A stretch of 64,000 bases of DNA from Baylisascaris procyonis (lineage: Eukaryota; Nematoda; Chromadorea; Rhabditida; Ascarididae), in the NCBI GenBank assembly GCA_037389465.1, contig JAZARR010000082.1, positions 5,816,501 through 5,880,500 of the forward strand, in the 5' to 3' direction. The position numbers and the translations under genes were made by a program. This document shows positions 22,578 to 37,100 of this stretch, one piece after another. Position 1 is the stretch's first letter; the number at the start of each line of letters is the position of its first letter. The notes below the pieces were generated by a model. The model was not told the origin of the DNA and did no database searches. It was given only the letters and a program-made list of their open reading frames with translations.

Positions 22578-24408
22578 AACTGGATAGTCGTAGCTCTAGT
22601 GCGCTTCTTTCTCAATGTGGTTCTGACACCCCAGGAATATCTATCATTTTTGTGACCAGTATTGTCAATAGGGTATTGGAAGGAAATTTTCTGCAGAAAA
22701 GAACAGCGGTGCTGTTTCTGTCACCAAATCTGTCAGCTTTGTAGAACTCGTTTCCCGGAATGCTAGAATCGTTCGTGTAAATATTTCTAGTACGTCGCTT
22801 ATTTGAACAATTTTACATCATTTTTATGTACCATTTTGCAGTATCGTTTCATTTCTTGAAATTTATCAATTTTTGTGACTCATTTTCTACATAAACTATT
22901 TGTGAAGATTTTTTGTTTCATATGCCTGTTGCCGTCCTATTAATGAATTTTTTAAAAGTGAATAGACGGTATTCATTCAACAATGAATCATAAAATTTGC
23001 TTAAAAGGTCATAGTAAGGGCATGATGTTTTCTATGATGATTACGCACTGTACTTTCTCTCAATAAATGGGAAAATTTTTGATATATGATAAACAATGAT
23101 TTACGCTTAAATGCATTCAAAAAAATGAGGCAACAATCGAGGCTATATTTTGTTTGTTTGTTTTTTTTGTTTTATCTTTTCTACTTCGCAGCTTCAATAA
23201 TTAATCTTTTCTGAATATTGATTGTAAATTTCTTTTTAAGTAATATTTCATTTGTTTAGTTCTGCAAATTTGGCTAAAAATGCAATTTTTCAAAAAATTG
23301 TCATTGGAGTGCAATTTTGCCTGCACGCTTCAATGAATTGTATTTTGAGCCACAATTTGCACATGAATAAATATTTAACCTTCACAAATGGCGGCAATAA
23401 AGCAATATACCTGTTTGATTATCTCTTTTTTTTTCTCGAATATATTCGGTAGAAATATATAGTTGAGTGAGGTGAAAATATTGAATGGATGGGCGGAGTG
23501 CGTACGCATTCATTGCGTTCGAGAAACAAGGTCGAACGACGTCCCTATCGCAAAACATATAAACATTGCACTTCGTACACACATGTCATCCAGCAACTTT
23601 TAAATATATCGTTCTTGTCGTTCACTAATATTTTATATTCGAATATTTGGTACAGTAGAATTTTTATGAAGAAAATTTAAATAACATAAGAGGAAATGAT
23701 TGCTATTATGGTTCGGCTTCCGTTTTCATTTCTCGTTTACTTTAATATCCTTTATACTTTATTATTATCGTTTACTTTATTATACTTTATTATCCTTTTA
23801 TTTCGTTTTTTTAAATAATTTGTTTCTTTGCGCTTTTTTAAGTGTTTCAGGGAACTTATTTGAATTTCTTTTTTTTTAAATTGAGTAATAGCAATATTGG
23901 TGCAGTTATTCTTGCATCTGCTGAATTACCGGAGCGGAAGATCGTTTAAAATCAACTGTTCACTCATATATATGTAACTTTTTGTGTTCTAATTTACACT
24001 TTTGTGCGCGAAAAAAAAATGGATAAAAAAGAGCGAAACAAACAAAAAGGGTCATAAAATATGTTCACATTTTGCTGCCCTCGAAATATTATTTCATTGT
24101 GCTATTATTTTGGCTGGATTCGTATCAAATTTTACCTTAACCAGAGAATTGTGTTACTGTAAGGCATTTCGTTCCTATATGTTTACAATTTATGCAAATA
24201 ACGCAGAAATGTTGGAATAGTACATCTTCCTTCTATAGGTCTTACTTTTGCCCCAAGTCTGGACTAAATTCGTTTCAAGTCACGACCAGGATTGAGTTCA
24301 ATCATGACCGTGCAGTAGGTTTTAAACCAAATCCCTCGCTGAAGGCATAAATAACTGTTCTTATCTCTGATACATTCAACAACTTAGCATTTATGAAAAA
24401 GAATTAAT

Positions 24409-24420
24409 TTCATTTACAGG
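24409..24420 (+). promoter_or_regulatory. Possible spliced-leader acceptor ahead of the receptor kinase
   Basis: TTTCATTTACAG ends at 24419, 32 nt before the start codon at 24452, with no credible upstream exon. In nematodes this arrangement fits SL trans-splicing. The resulting leader would hold an out-of-frame ATG at 24426. Confidence 0.4.
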
Positions 24421-24451
24421 TTCCTATGAACTCAAAATTCATTCTATTGCG

Positions 24452-25118
24452 ATGTTCTCGAGTTGTGTCCTTTTCGTTGTGTCGCTATTTCTCTTTGACG
24501 TTTTAGCAAACGAATATCTGACAGATCCACAAAAATGTCAACTCAGATGTATCGCTAAATGTGTTGTCGACGATAAGGTTAGTTTTCTTAATAAGTGTAT
24601 GTCTTATTGACAAATTTCGTCTGAAAAACCTCATCAAAAAGCAGTTTTGTCTACAATTACTTCTTTTACCGAGTTTGTATCAGTCAACAATTGCACATTA
24701 GTTGTGCAACTGAGAGAAAAATGGAAAAATTAGTAGACAATTTGATTAAAAGTAATATAAAATGTTTCATACTTCGTTTATTTGATTAAGTAGCTGTGTG
24801 CCAAGCAACTAAATAGTCGAAGGTTATAACAGTCGGATTCGGCCTCGTCTGTTACCGTTACTTTATCATATAATCCCCTCCCACCTCTACCCTGCCCCTC
24901 CATTTAGGCAACAAAGCAGCAATTTTCTGTTTCTTTTTTCTTCAAGTTGAAGTTTGAAATAACGCGAAGTGATACATTTCAGTTGGAGCTGAGCAAATGT
25001 GAAAAGCAATGCGAAAATTTTGGAAAAGTCGATTTATGCGTAAGTGATTTTTCTCTCAGCACAAATTATTAAGCATTTATATATGCTGATTGGATTTGTT
25101 GAACGGAATAGTGCAATG

Positions 25119-25177
<59 letters not shown>

Positions 25178-28100
25178 TTTTTAAGATTTTGCTTCCTCGA
25201 ATTGTAATCTTCGCCACATAAGTTTATATTTTTATGAAAAATTGTGGCTTAAGAATTCCTGTTCACTTATCATTTAGTCGATAACATTAATAACAGTGAT
25301 GTTTTACGACCTTAGGAATGAAGTATTTTTGGTATTTTCATCAATAACATTTAAAAAAAAATTCAATTGCAATTTTATCACATTTTCGAAAAGAATGTTT
25401 ATCAAAAAAGGTTTTCCGATTGCACAATATAGTTTTCTATCAATTAATATAAAATGATATCGTTTAAATTTCATTTCTAAGCATTAAAACGAATCCTGTT
25501 ATTATTAACTTCTACTTTTTTCCATCATAATTGATTTTTTTCTCTTCATTGAAGTCTTATATAATTTCAGAATGATTCACTATGTTGGAATTCATGTAAT
25601 GATCTTTCGATCGCTAAGCCAAACAATAACATTCCAATCGATATTTCTTATTCTTCAATAAGTTCATCACTTATCAAAATAACATGGAGTGGATTTCATG
25701 ATTCATTATATTTAATGGAATTCGTGTTTGAGGACAATAGTACTACTGAATATGAAATCGTATGTTTACTATCGATTTGCATCTTTTTCATAGATCTTTT
25801 GCGTGATATAACGAATGAGATATAGCGATGATAAATTATTGCTCTCGTTACTTGAAATCTTGAAGACCGTTGAATTCGTATTAGAGGAACCTTTCATTTT
25901 GAATATCACCGAAGCTTAGAGACCTTTCGATTTAGATCTATGCTTTTATACATTAAATCCTTCATATATGCTCAAATGAGGTCTCGAAGCGCCCGGATCT
26001 CAAGGCCCTTCAGGCTTTACCTCATAATGATATTGCTTCTGTGTCATTAGATGTCGACGACTGCCGAATTCTTCTTCAAAGCATTTCTAGTTAGTCTACA
26101 CTGAGCGAATATTGCCATTTCGCACGATTATTACTGTAATCTTCGAAAGAAAAAAAAATTATCAGTCATTATCACTCCAAACTGATAGCCAATTCGTTGG
26201 GAATTTATTTTTATAGGTGAGCGTGGAAGAATATAATCTAAATCGTTCGAAAAATATCGCATCATTTTGTGATGAAATTTCTATTCGAATCGCATCGATT
26301 GATCCGAGTGGCGTGAGCTCATTTAGTTCGGCTCTTATTATTGCGGCACCGATACCGGAAATGAGTGCCGATCTCAACGTTCTATCGATGACATTCATTG
26401 TTAGTTAACGCACCTTAATAATAACGATTTAACATCTGAAAACATATTTACGATTATTGCGAGTTAATCTTTTGGGTTTATATAGTGATCATTAACGTAT
26501 CATATTGATTGCAGATTCCTCTCAAAATTATAGCTGCTATATTTTAATGCTCAAGTTGCATCATTAATCGATCGGCTATTTTCAATGAAAAATGCAATGC
26601 ATTGAATAGGATATTGCTGTAGTATAATATGTGCATATATTAGGATCATGTTGAAACAATTGATAAATCCATTCAATTAAATCCGAATAGTCGAGACTTA
26701 TTGCCTAACGTAATTCTATCTTAATAGCATATCGTAATTGTACGTTGTTTTTTTTTTTCTTCATTTAGTCTATAAATTTGTAAGTATTCGATAGCTGATG
26801 AAGTATAAATTCCATATTGCTGAAATGAGAGTAATTATTAGTTGGTATTTGCTAGTGCATTCATAGTTATACAAAATATAAGAATAATTGATTTAATTAT
26901 CATTTAAGTTTATTTATTATTAAAATATTGAAATTTAGAATAAATCCTATGACGATAATGGTTATCATTCGGATGGTACTATTAAATTAATATTTAAATA
27001 TGATGAAACAGGTCAGCTTTAAAACTTTATTTTCTATGTTTAGGTTTATGAGTTATACGGAAAATATAGATGAATCAATGAAAGTTATTCCATTATTTCA
27101 AATGTTTACAATTCCTAATCATTGGAAATCAATTCAGCCCTTAGTCAACATTCCAACATAGGCATATTACTTTCGATGGAAAAAAAGAAACCAACTGTAA
27201 TATTGAAAAATATGGCTTTTACCACCATATTTAAATGAAAAACTATTAGAAATCATGTAATATCATCAATAGCTTCGAATATTTTTCTGATACCTATTAT
27301 GGCTAGTCGAAATTTTTGCAACAAAAACCTCTAAGAAATATTCATCACTCTTATAGGAAGTGGTTTTTTTTTTGCCTCTAGTTTTGCATCTTAAAAATTA
27401 CACTGTTATAATTTTCATTGATTTCCTATTATTTTTTGATCAGCTAACGATACGATAACAATTGTTTGGCAAAGCATAGACTTCATATTGATAAGCATTG
27501 TTGAAATATAAGTTGATAAAAGATTAAAAAGCAAATTCAACGCTAGAAAATTATGAAAGATTTCAGATTGGCCACTTGGAGTGGATGATTTATTAGTGGA
27601 GCCATTATTTCATATGATTTCATGTGCTATACCAGATCTTTCAACCGCAATACCAAATCCTCAATTTGTAAGCGTTTTTTTTTTCTGCGGAATTTTTTTT
27701 TTTTTTATCGATTTGCGCAACCTAGAATATTTATCGATTTTGTCGATTAAAAAGTTTGAATGTTTATAATCTTGAAATCCGAGATGTTATGCAAAATACA
27801 AGTAAAGATTTTTCTCAGTCAGCTGTCAAAGCGATTCGTGGCAGCTGTGAACAAAACTGAACGAAAACAAAAGATTTGAATGAATAAATGAATTTAGAAG
27901 AAATAATTTTACTTGCAGGTTCCTGGTAGTATACCATATACTATTGAAAGTACTTTTGGTGCTGATTTGATGTATCGGAAATGCGAATTTCTCTACTATC
28001 TAAGCGTTGTGCATAGTAAAACTTGTGGTACTACTCTATCAAATTTTGATCAAAATCCCGATGCAATGAAGACACTTAAAATAGGTGACTTGATTTATAT

Positions 28101-31100
28101 AAGTGTGTGTTCTTTGTGCAAGTTTGCATGATTATTTCGAGCATTTTTAAACTTTCCGACTATTCAAGTAGTATCTAAGAAATTTTAAGCCATGTTAAAG
28201 TTTTTGAAGGCTAAATTTGTTTATTCAACAATAATTTATGAGGGTATATGAAAAATTGTTTCAGTAATTATTAGCTGAGAATTACTATTAAGTTTATTTA
28301 TGCCTGAAATAACTTTTATTAACACTCATTTCTATAATACTTTTATTAATACTCATTTGTCAACGCTTCCACTTGACCACATTTCTATAATACTATGTGA
28401 GTATTCCAATATAAGAGTTCGAGAGTTTTCTTGTGCTTGAATAGAATTGCATTTGTAAAGTAATTCATGGTGAGGCCGTGTACGCTTATACGTATGTGTT
28501 TGCCCCTTCGTTCTATTGTTTCGAATAAGAGAATCATTGATTTTATTCTATACGAGGAGTGATCACCTTCACATTTTTCATCTATCACTTTTCAAGTTGT
28601 AAACACCGAAGTGTGGCTAGAAATTTTACATCCGTTTTGCAGTTGCGTTAGTTTTAATTTTATGCTAAATATATATTTTTTTTTAAAAAGTCAAACTTGT
28701 GAATCTAGTTGGTCAAGTGTACGATATGCAAGAGTGGATATTACTTCAGCATATTTGACACACTTTTTCGTCCATTTGATTTCGATGAAAACGTGCATTT
28801 AGTAAGACGAAATTTAGATTGTTCAACAGTGACGAATAGTCCATGCCCAGAGGCACCAAAACGTCATCCACCTCCGCTTTGTGGTCAAGTGGAAGCGTTG
28901 ACATACGATGTGTTGAACTCGGATATCGACGCTGATAACCCTAATACTGATATTTCCGTTAATATCTCATTCCGTTCGACACTCAGCCCAAATAAAGAGC
29001 CACTCTACTTCGTTGCTTTCTATGGAAATGCACGACCTTTCGAACGACAAATTGATGTATTCACCTTTTGCTATTAATTTACATCTTTCGTATTTTATAG
29101 ACTATTAAGTGGTGAAAATCTATAATTAATCTTTTGTGGGAATAAAAAGAGAATGGGAATAAAAATAAAATAATTAAGTCTGAGTGACGATGTGATTTGA
29201 TAATATAGAAGGATTGAGTGGAATATTTCATTTTTTTTACCTCTTCAGAAAAACTTTTAAGAAGTACAGTTGTTCTCGTGGAATTTTTTAGAAAACTTAA
29301 TTTCCTATACCAATGAGTTTTATTTTTTTTTTTTTTACTGATCGTTGTTGAGCGCATTAAAACATAAAATATGAAAAAGTCACTCGACGCGCGATTTAGA
29401 GAGTCGACGGGAGGTTTCCTTAATCAGGTTTTGAGGAAGAAAAAACGTAGCTAGGAGATGAATTAAGGGGAGACAAGGGGGCCAAAGTAACAAGATTTTC
29501 AACTCGACGGAGGCACTCTCTCTGCGAAGAGTATCTCGGGGTCTATTGGTGTCAATTTTTACACCTAATTTCTTGATGAAATACTTGCACAGTTTAAAGA
29601 GTATTCCGTATGAAAGTTCGTATCATCGTTGTGCCTGAATTTCCTGTTTTGTGATTTTAATTACTATTGACATATTTTCAGAGAAAATGCCGTTGATGAA
29701 ACTGGTAGCAATTGCTGGCAAAAAAGTAGTTATAGATTGTTAAAAAAAACATCTAAAGTTTTCCCAATCATCCATATAAACATCTTCCCACTTATGAGCA
29801 TTTATCCTCTCTATGAAAGTTTAATATTGAAATAAGCTGCAGTTATAATTTAGACGTATAATAATTTGCAGGTGGACTTACTTGGTGTTGATATGATCGA
29901 TATTTTGGGTAACGCAACGAATTGCCCTGACTTTAACGAAAATGGTACCTGCGCGGTGAGTTAATTGTTAGTGACAGACATTTTAGAGTGGCTGTCTCAT
30001 AAATAATTGCATTCTCGTTGAAATTCGCATCAGAATTGCCCTAAAATGAACTCTCAAAATGGAGAGAGTAATTACAAAGTTCTTGAGAATAAAATTTCCT
30101 TTTTTTCCTGCATTATAAGAGTAAATTTGTCGTTTAATAGCCAATAGAATTTGGCGAGAATTTGATGAAAAAAAGGACGCAGATATCAACACGGATATTT
30201 GCCTATATTAAAATAAGCTCCAGGGCTTATATTCGATGTTATATCATATCAGGAAATATCACCTGATGTGTTTGTCTATGTAGTTATGTGTAAATGTGTG
30301 TATAGTGTATACACGATGAATATGTCTACCTGAATATGTCTACAATTGCGTGTATATTGTTTGGATTCATTCGACATTAATTTATTCTAATTTTCGTTAG
30401 CTAAATAAAAATTTTTTAGGTGGAATTGAATCCGGTGAATGTATCGTTGGTATTAAACAATTTACGAATGGATACGTTATATGGAGTGATGATATGTGCA
30501 GTGATGGATGTGAAAAATTTAACTTTCCCATCCGTTAACGTCTCACAAGGAATGAAATCGAAAGCTAATAAAATATACATTGATGCTTCACGTTCGTTTT
30601 TTTTTTTCATTATTTTCTACCACCTTTCTTCATCTATTTTATTTTTTTCGATTAATATCTCAATGTAACCGTTTATTAGGTCGAAGAAAATTTACTAAAT
30701 TATCAGCCAATTTTTTTTTTTTTTAAATTTACTAAATATTTAAAAAAAGGCAACTCGTCGAATATTTGCTAAATTGTTAGTGTAACATCTATTGTTCCAC
30801 TATTTACTGCTCTAATATATTAATATCACTTAACAAGATGAACTATTTTATTCCTAATGCTAAATTATTAATGACGTCATTTCAGAGTATAAAAAATCAA
30901 AGAGCGGATTAATTATTGGTATTATTTGTGGTATTGTGGCGATAATTTTTTTATTCATCGGCGTATTTATTTGCTATATTCATCGTAAACAGAAACAAAA
31001 AATTAAAATGAATCAATTTAAGTTACAACAATTGAAATTGGAAATTGGACAACGTTATATGGATTTTCCTCGAAAGTTTGTCTTATATCATTTTTCAAAT

Positions 31101-34100
31101 GATATCAATTTTTTTTTCACTCATATTTTTTTTTTTTTTTTTGCAGACTAATTGTTGTTTACCATTTTCATACTTATAAATAAATTTATGAGTATTTCTA
31201 TAGCTGTGAGCAACAATTAAGTGTCTCTTTAAATATGAACGTCAACTTAGACTAGAAATTTATAAAATATTGATGATGAATAGATTTCGATACTTTCGAT
31301 TAGTTACTACATTAAGATGATTGCGTAGAATATACGCTCATTATACTTTAAAAAAAAAAAAAAATAAAATGTTCTTTTCATATGCTTTCACCAATTTACC
31401 ATTTCTATAGTTGTATTCAACCTTTACTACGTCTTTAAGGATCTATAGTTCGTAGTGGAATTTATGAATCAATTTGAAAATAGCATAGTAAGTCAGCCGC
31501 TGTCGCTCTTAATAGAAATTAGGCTTAAGGCGACACTCTTGATGCATAGAATATCTAGTAAATTTAATAGCTCTAGTTTCAATGATTGTCGAGTTCAGAC
31601 TAACATACGGACATATAGACGGATATGCAAATATACATATATCCGCACAGATTGCCATAATGGGCTAACCCAATATAAATTTTTTGAAACCTATAAAGTA
31701 AATCTTTCAAAAATTTGTACAGTTACTTGGATTAGTTCATATAGGATTACATTATTGTTACCATTTCGTGGAATTTATTGATGAGATGATTGAAATTGCA
31801 GCAAATAAAAAAATGCATATCGCACTAATCCCACTGAATAATTTCTCATATATAATATCTAATTTATAGACAAGATCTTTGGGAGCTGGAAAGACGAAAT
31901 CTGATTATCTACGATGATAAAAAACTTGGATCAGGAGCATTCGGTGCAGTCTATATGGGACGATTAATTGGTGTTGCAAAAGGACACAAAGATGCACAAT
32001 CAACATTAGGCATTAATTTAATGCGTGCGGAAAATTGTGATGTTGCTGTGAAAATGTTACCCGGTATGTTTAAATGAGTCGTTTTTTTTTTTTTTTTGTT
32101 CAAAGAGAGATATAGTGTCACATTATTTCTAATAAGTTGTCTTTATTTTACATATATTTCGGAGTTAATATATTTGTAGTGCATCATTAAATGCTCTGAA
32201 ATATTTAATCACTATTCATATTCAATTTATTGTTCCTTTTTAATTGGTAAAGATCTATAATCGATATCATTTGATGTTAATTCTAGAATATCACTTAGTG
32301 ATCATTGCGCTCGATGAGCTATAAATGTACTAAAAGCAACATCTTTCCTACAAATATTTGCACACTCTGATGCATGTGAGATCATTGCGATGCATAAGCT
32401 CTATAGAAAGGATTCTCCTTATAAAGAGCGAAATTTGTTAAAAAAGCATATGATGATGTCTTTACAATTTATGATAAGATATTTATAGAATAAGACAGTA
32501 TATATTTTAGCATCAATTAGTTTGATGGTCTATTTATTTATTTACTTATTCATTCATTTATTTATTTGTTCACTTTATTTGCTTTACTTTCTTCATTTAT
32601 TTATTCACTTATTTATCTTGTTTATGTTTTTGCTTTATTTATTTATCGTTTTACTTGTCCATTTATTTCAATTAATTAGTTAATTAAAACTAAATTCATT
32701 AAATAACACTTAATTCATTTATTCAATTTATTTAATTAATTTAACTAATTTATTGAATTTAATTGATTAATTAAATTTAATTTTTTAAATCAGTTAATCA
32801 GTCAAGCAGTTTTATTCACTCATTAATTCATTTGTTCATTCGCCAACTAATTTATTTATTTGCTTTTGAATTTGCTCAGTATTCCAGAATACGCTGATCA
32901 AATTTCAAAGAGTGAATTTCTGAAAGAAATCTCACTGATGAAGACACTCGGTTATCATGAACGACTCGTCAATATGCTGGCATGCATTACAGAATCCGAA
33001 CCATATTGCCTTATTGTTGAGTATTGCTCCGATGGCGATTTACTTCATTTCCTTAGAGAGCGTTGTAATTATATGCTAAAGGTAAATAAATTTTTCGTTT
33101 TTACCTTTAATTTTTCCGCCATTTAGTTTCTTATTTATAAATTAATTTAAGAAATGGAACACTTTTTGTGAAGTGCTTGTCGTCTGTCAATTATTGGTAT
33201 GATATTTGACGCTGTATACCAGATCTGCAAACCAACCGATACGGTACAATTTACATAAACCTTCTAAGTGAGGCCAGTACAACATAATATAGTCGATTGT
33301 TGAAAGAAGTTCCAATATAATAGAAGATATCATTTTTTTGTGGTAAAATACAATAAAGTACATCCGCTATAAAATACTATGTTTCTGAAATCTTAATTTT
33401 CTGTGAGTTTAGGCATCAATGCTCTCCTAGTTCAAATATTTCTTTCGTATCTATTTTATGCTCGTTTATTGCAGTTAACCGATATGCAAATCGATTATGA
33501 TAATCCAAAATCAGAGGCAGATTTCGATGTAGATATGATTATAACATTGAAGCAATTGCTTATGTTTGCTGTTCAAATCAGCTATGGATTGGTAAGGTTT
33601 ATATGCAGATTTAATGATTTGCCTATATAAAATGTGCTATCATTTAGCTGATTTTTCATACGTGAGCCTTGAAAAGCAAGAGAATTAAATATGTAAAGAG
33701 TAATTTCTGGGTAGATAGCAGAACATGCGTTTTTTGCATCCCGTCCATCAAGGAACTACCTCTATATTCTACCAAAAAAATCAAGTTTGCCGAGCTATCC
33801 TTTCTTTAGCTGAACGGACGATGTCAGAAATGTCCCATGAAATGTCTTCTTTTTCTATGCACTTTTTCATCTATTGTTTTTGCGAGCGCCTCGATAAGCT
33901 GACCACAAATATGCGCATGCTTGGTCACTTTTCTTCGAAATTCGGGAAATATTAATCACACAATTTGTGCTTTCTATAGAAATCTACCGTAGTTGGGATT
34001 TTGGAATTTTTTTCTCGCCTACGGATAGACGTATGGAATAGCGGTTTGCTTCTTTCAACACAGCATTGAAAGCTCTATCAAACTGTATATAACTTGTTAT

Positions 34101-37100
34101 ATTTCGGAACAAAAGTTGAAAACCGAATCCACCGGCCGGATTTTCTGAATTCTCGATTTTGGCGATTTTGGGGGTTCTCGTTCTCGGCCTCTATCCCATA
34201 TCGGAATGAACGGTCTTTATATTTGTGGTGTACACGGCGAGACCTCTCAAACGATGTATAGATGACGGCCCAAGAGCGAAGAGAACCCGGGAAAAAAATA
34301 CCGGAAATTCGTAATTTTGCGATCGTAAGGGGTAGTAAGGGGAAAATTTGAAAAAATATTTTTTATTTCCAATTCCAGCGATTTTGGTATTGATCGATAG
34401 CATTGTGTAAGCTGATCACAAATATGCGATGCCTGGTCACTCTTCTTCGAAATTCGGGAAATATTAATCACACAATTTGTGCTTTCTATAGAAATCTACC
34501 GTAGTTGGGATTTTGGAATTTTTTTCTCGCCTACGGATAGACGTATGGAATAGCGGTTTGCTTCTTTCAACACAGCATTGAAAGCTCTATCAAACTATAT
34601 ATAACTTGTTATATTTCGGAACAAAAGTTGAAAACCGAATCCACCGGCCGGATTTTCTGAATTCTCGATTTTGGCGATTTTGGGGGTTCTCGTTCTCGGC
34701 CTGTATCCCATATCGGAATGAACGGTCTTTATATTTGTGGTGTACACGGCGAGACCTCTCAAACGATGTATAGATGACGGCCCAAGAGCAAACAGAACCC
34801 GGGAAAAAAATACTGGAAATTCGTAATTTTGCGATCGTAAGGGGGTAGTACGGGGAAAATTTGAAAAAATATTTTTTATTTCCAATTCCAGCGATTTTGG
34901 TATTGATCGATAGCATTGTGTAAGCTGATCACAAATATGCGATGCCTGGTCACTCTTCTTCGAAATTCGGGAAATATTAATCACACAATTTGTGCTTTCT
35001 ATAGAAATCTACCGTAGTTGGGATTTTGGAATTTTTTTCTCGCCTACGGATAGACGTATGGAATAGCGGTTTGCTTCTTTCAACACAGCATTGAAAGCTC
35101 TATCAAACTGTATATAACTTGTTATATTTCGGAACAAAAGTTGAAAACCGAATCCACCGGCCGGATTTTCTGAATTCTCGATTTTGGCGATCTTGGGGGT
35201 TCTCGTTCTCGGCCTGTATCCCATATCGGAATGAACGGTCTTTATATTTGTGGTGTACACGGCGAGACCTCTCAAACGCTGTATAGATGACAGCCCGAGA
35301 GCGAATAGAGCCCGGAGAAAAAATCCCAAAAAAATCGTAATAATTAAATCGTAAATCGTATATTCGAAAGTTATTTTTATTTCAGGAATATTTAAGTCAA
35401 AAGGGTTTCGTTCATCGTGACGTTGCAGCACGTAACGTATTAGTGCACGAGAAAACGAATGCAAAAATTGGTGATTTTGGCTTATGTCGTTATATATACG
35501 CAGAAAGTGCAAATTATAAAGGCAAAGGTGGTCGTTTGCCAGTCAAATGGATGAGTCCTGAAGCGATTAAACATTATGAATTCACTACCAAATCCGATGT
35601 GTAAGTTTATGCTATAATATTTTATGCTCATTTTTCATAAAAGAAATGTGAATTACCGTGCCATTTTGTTCTATAGAAAAAAGTATCACTGTTTCAATTC
35701 TTTCTCATTTCTTATAATTAAATGAGGTATTGATGTTTGGTTGCGTTATACGATATTATTGTAATAGAAACTCTAACGGTCATTTCATAAACCTTTCACT
35801 GTCCTTGAAAGTTTTGATAGCTGTCGCTTTATATGAAACAAATATTGCACATCCAACAAAAATGGAGAATTTCCTCGATTTTATTCAATCAAAATGGACT
35901 TTAATTTTAAAAAAAGATTATGGAAATGAATTTCAGATGGTCATTCGGAATACTTATGTTTGAAATTATAACACTTGGTGGTTCACCATATCCGGGAGTC
36001 CAGCCAGATGATATGATGGATCATCTAGATGCCGGTGGGAGAATGGAAAAACCGGACAATTGTCCCGACAACTTGTTCGTTTCACTCCAAATTTCCTAAT
36101 TCAATTGTTGAAGAATTTCACTTATTTGAGAAAAATAATGCTATAGATTTTAGAAAAAAATATTAGTGAAATTGAGCAAAAAAACTATATCATGTTGATT
36201 CATGAGGTAGCAAGTAAATCGGTCAAATAATACCGTTCATCACAAGAGGATACGATATCGTTAAAAGAAAACTTTTTATGATCATTGAAATTTGTTCAAA
36301 CTATTGGTTACAGTAACCCACCGTAATATATACACGATAACAATATCGTCTGAAATATTTCTATATCAAACGAAACGAAGAATTTATCGAAAAGATTTCA
36401 GAATTATAGATTAATGATAGCTAAAAAAGCGTATTGCGATTGCTTTGTATATCAGTAATGTTCCTCGAAGATCAATAATTTTAATTCCTGAAGCCTTTTT
36501 CTCATATATTTCTAAATACATTTTATACGAACACCCACATGTGTAAATCTCACCGGCACGATATGAATCTGGTAAAGTGTTGGATATGTGGAGAGATTAC
36601 TCGATATTATTAGGGCTTCTCATGAAAGTTGATTGGCTCAACAATGCGCCTGGCACTTTATAATCGATTTTAATGGTAATTTATTTCAGTTATGAAGTGA
36701 TGAAAAGTTGTTGGGAGCAAGATCCGATGAAACGTCCCGAATTTGGCAGCATTCGTCAAAAGTTGGCAAGTCAATTGGAAGAGGTGACCGACGAATATTC
36801 CTATTTGAAACTCGATTCACAACGCGACTACTACAATGTTACATATGGCGGAAATATGGTAAATAAATTGCATTTGCAATACTCAATCTCTTGCATTAAT
36901 CAATGAATGTATGTAGATTTTTTAGAAAATTGAAATTGAAATTTCAATTTTAAGGTTTTCATATCGATTCATGTCAGTTTTTAGCACTTGCATATTTTAT
37001 TCCCCCAAATATTTTGTGCTGTCTATAGAGAGAGCAAGATACGGCGACGACGAATCCGATGAATGAAGACACATCGGTGATCAACGAAATTAATGACGCA

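Larger units (their letters stand above)
20500..24419. other. Intergenic stretch before the receptor kinase gene
   Basis: Largely AT-rich. It holds a (TA)n microsatellite at 22497-22573 and a GC-rich island at about 21480-21735 that is open on both strands (see the separate entry). Open frames at 20875-21216, 23252-23680 and 24002-24220 lack splice context and family resemblance. Confidence 0.35.

Noticed and set aside
22370..22744. Overlapping ORFs rich in IYIY on both strands
   Set aside because: They are translations of the (TA)n microsatellite. The same applies at 4414-4617 and 12864-13124.
34191..35512. Minus-strand ORFs of 108-167 codons in the 513-bp repeat as a real gene
   Set aside because: They overlap the antisense of a kinase exon, lack splice context, and one copy is interrupted. 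Kept only as a repeat with some open frame.
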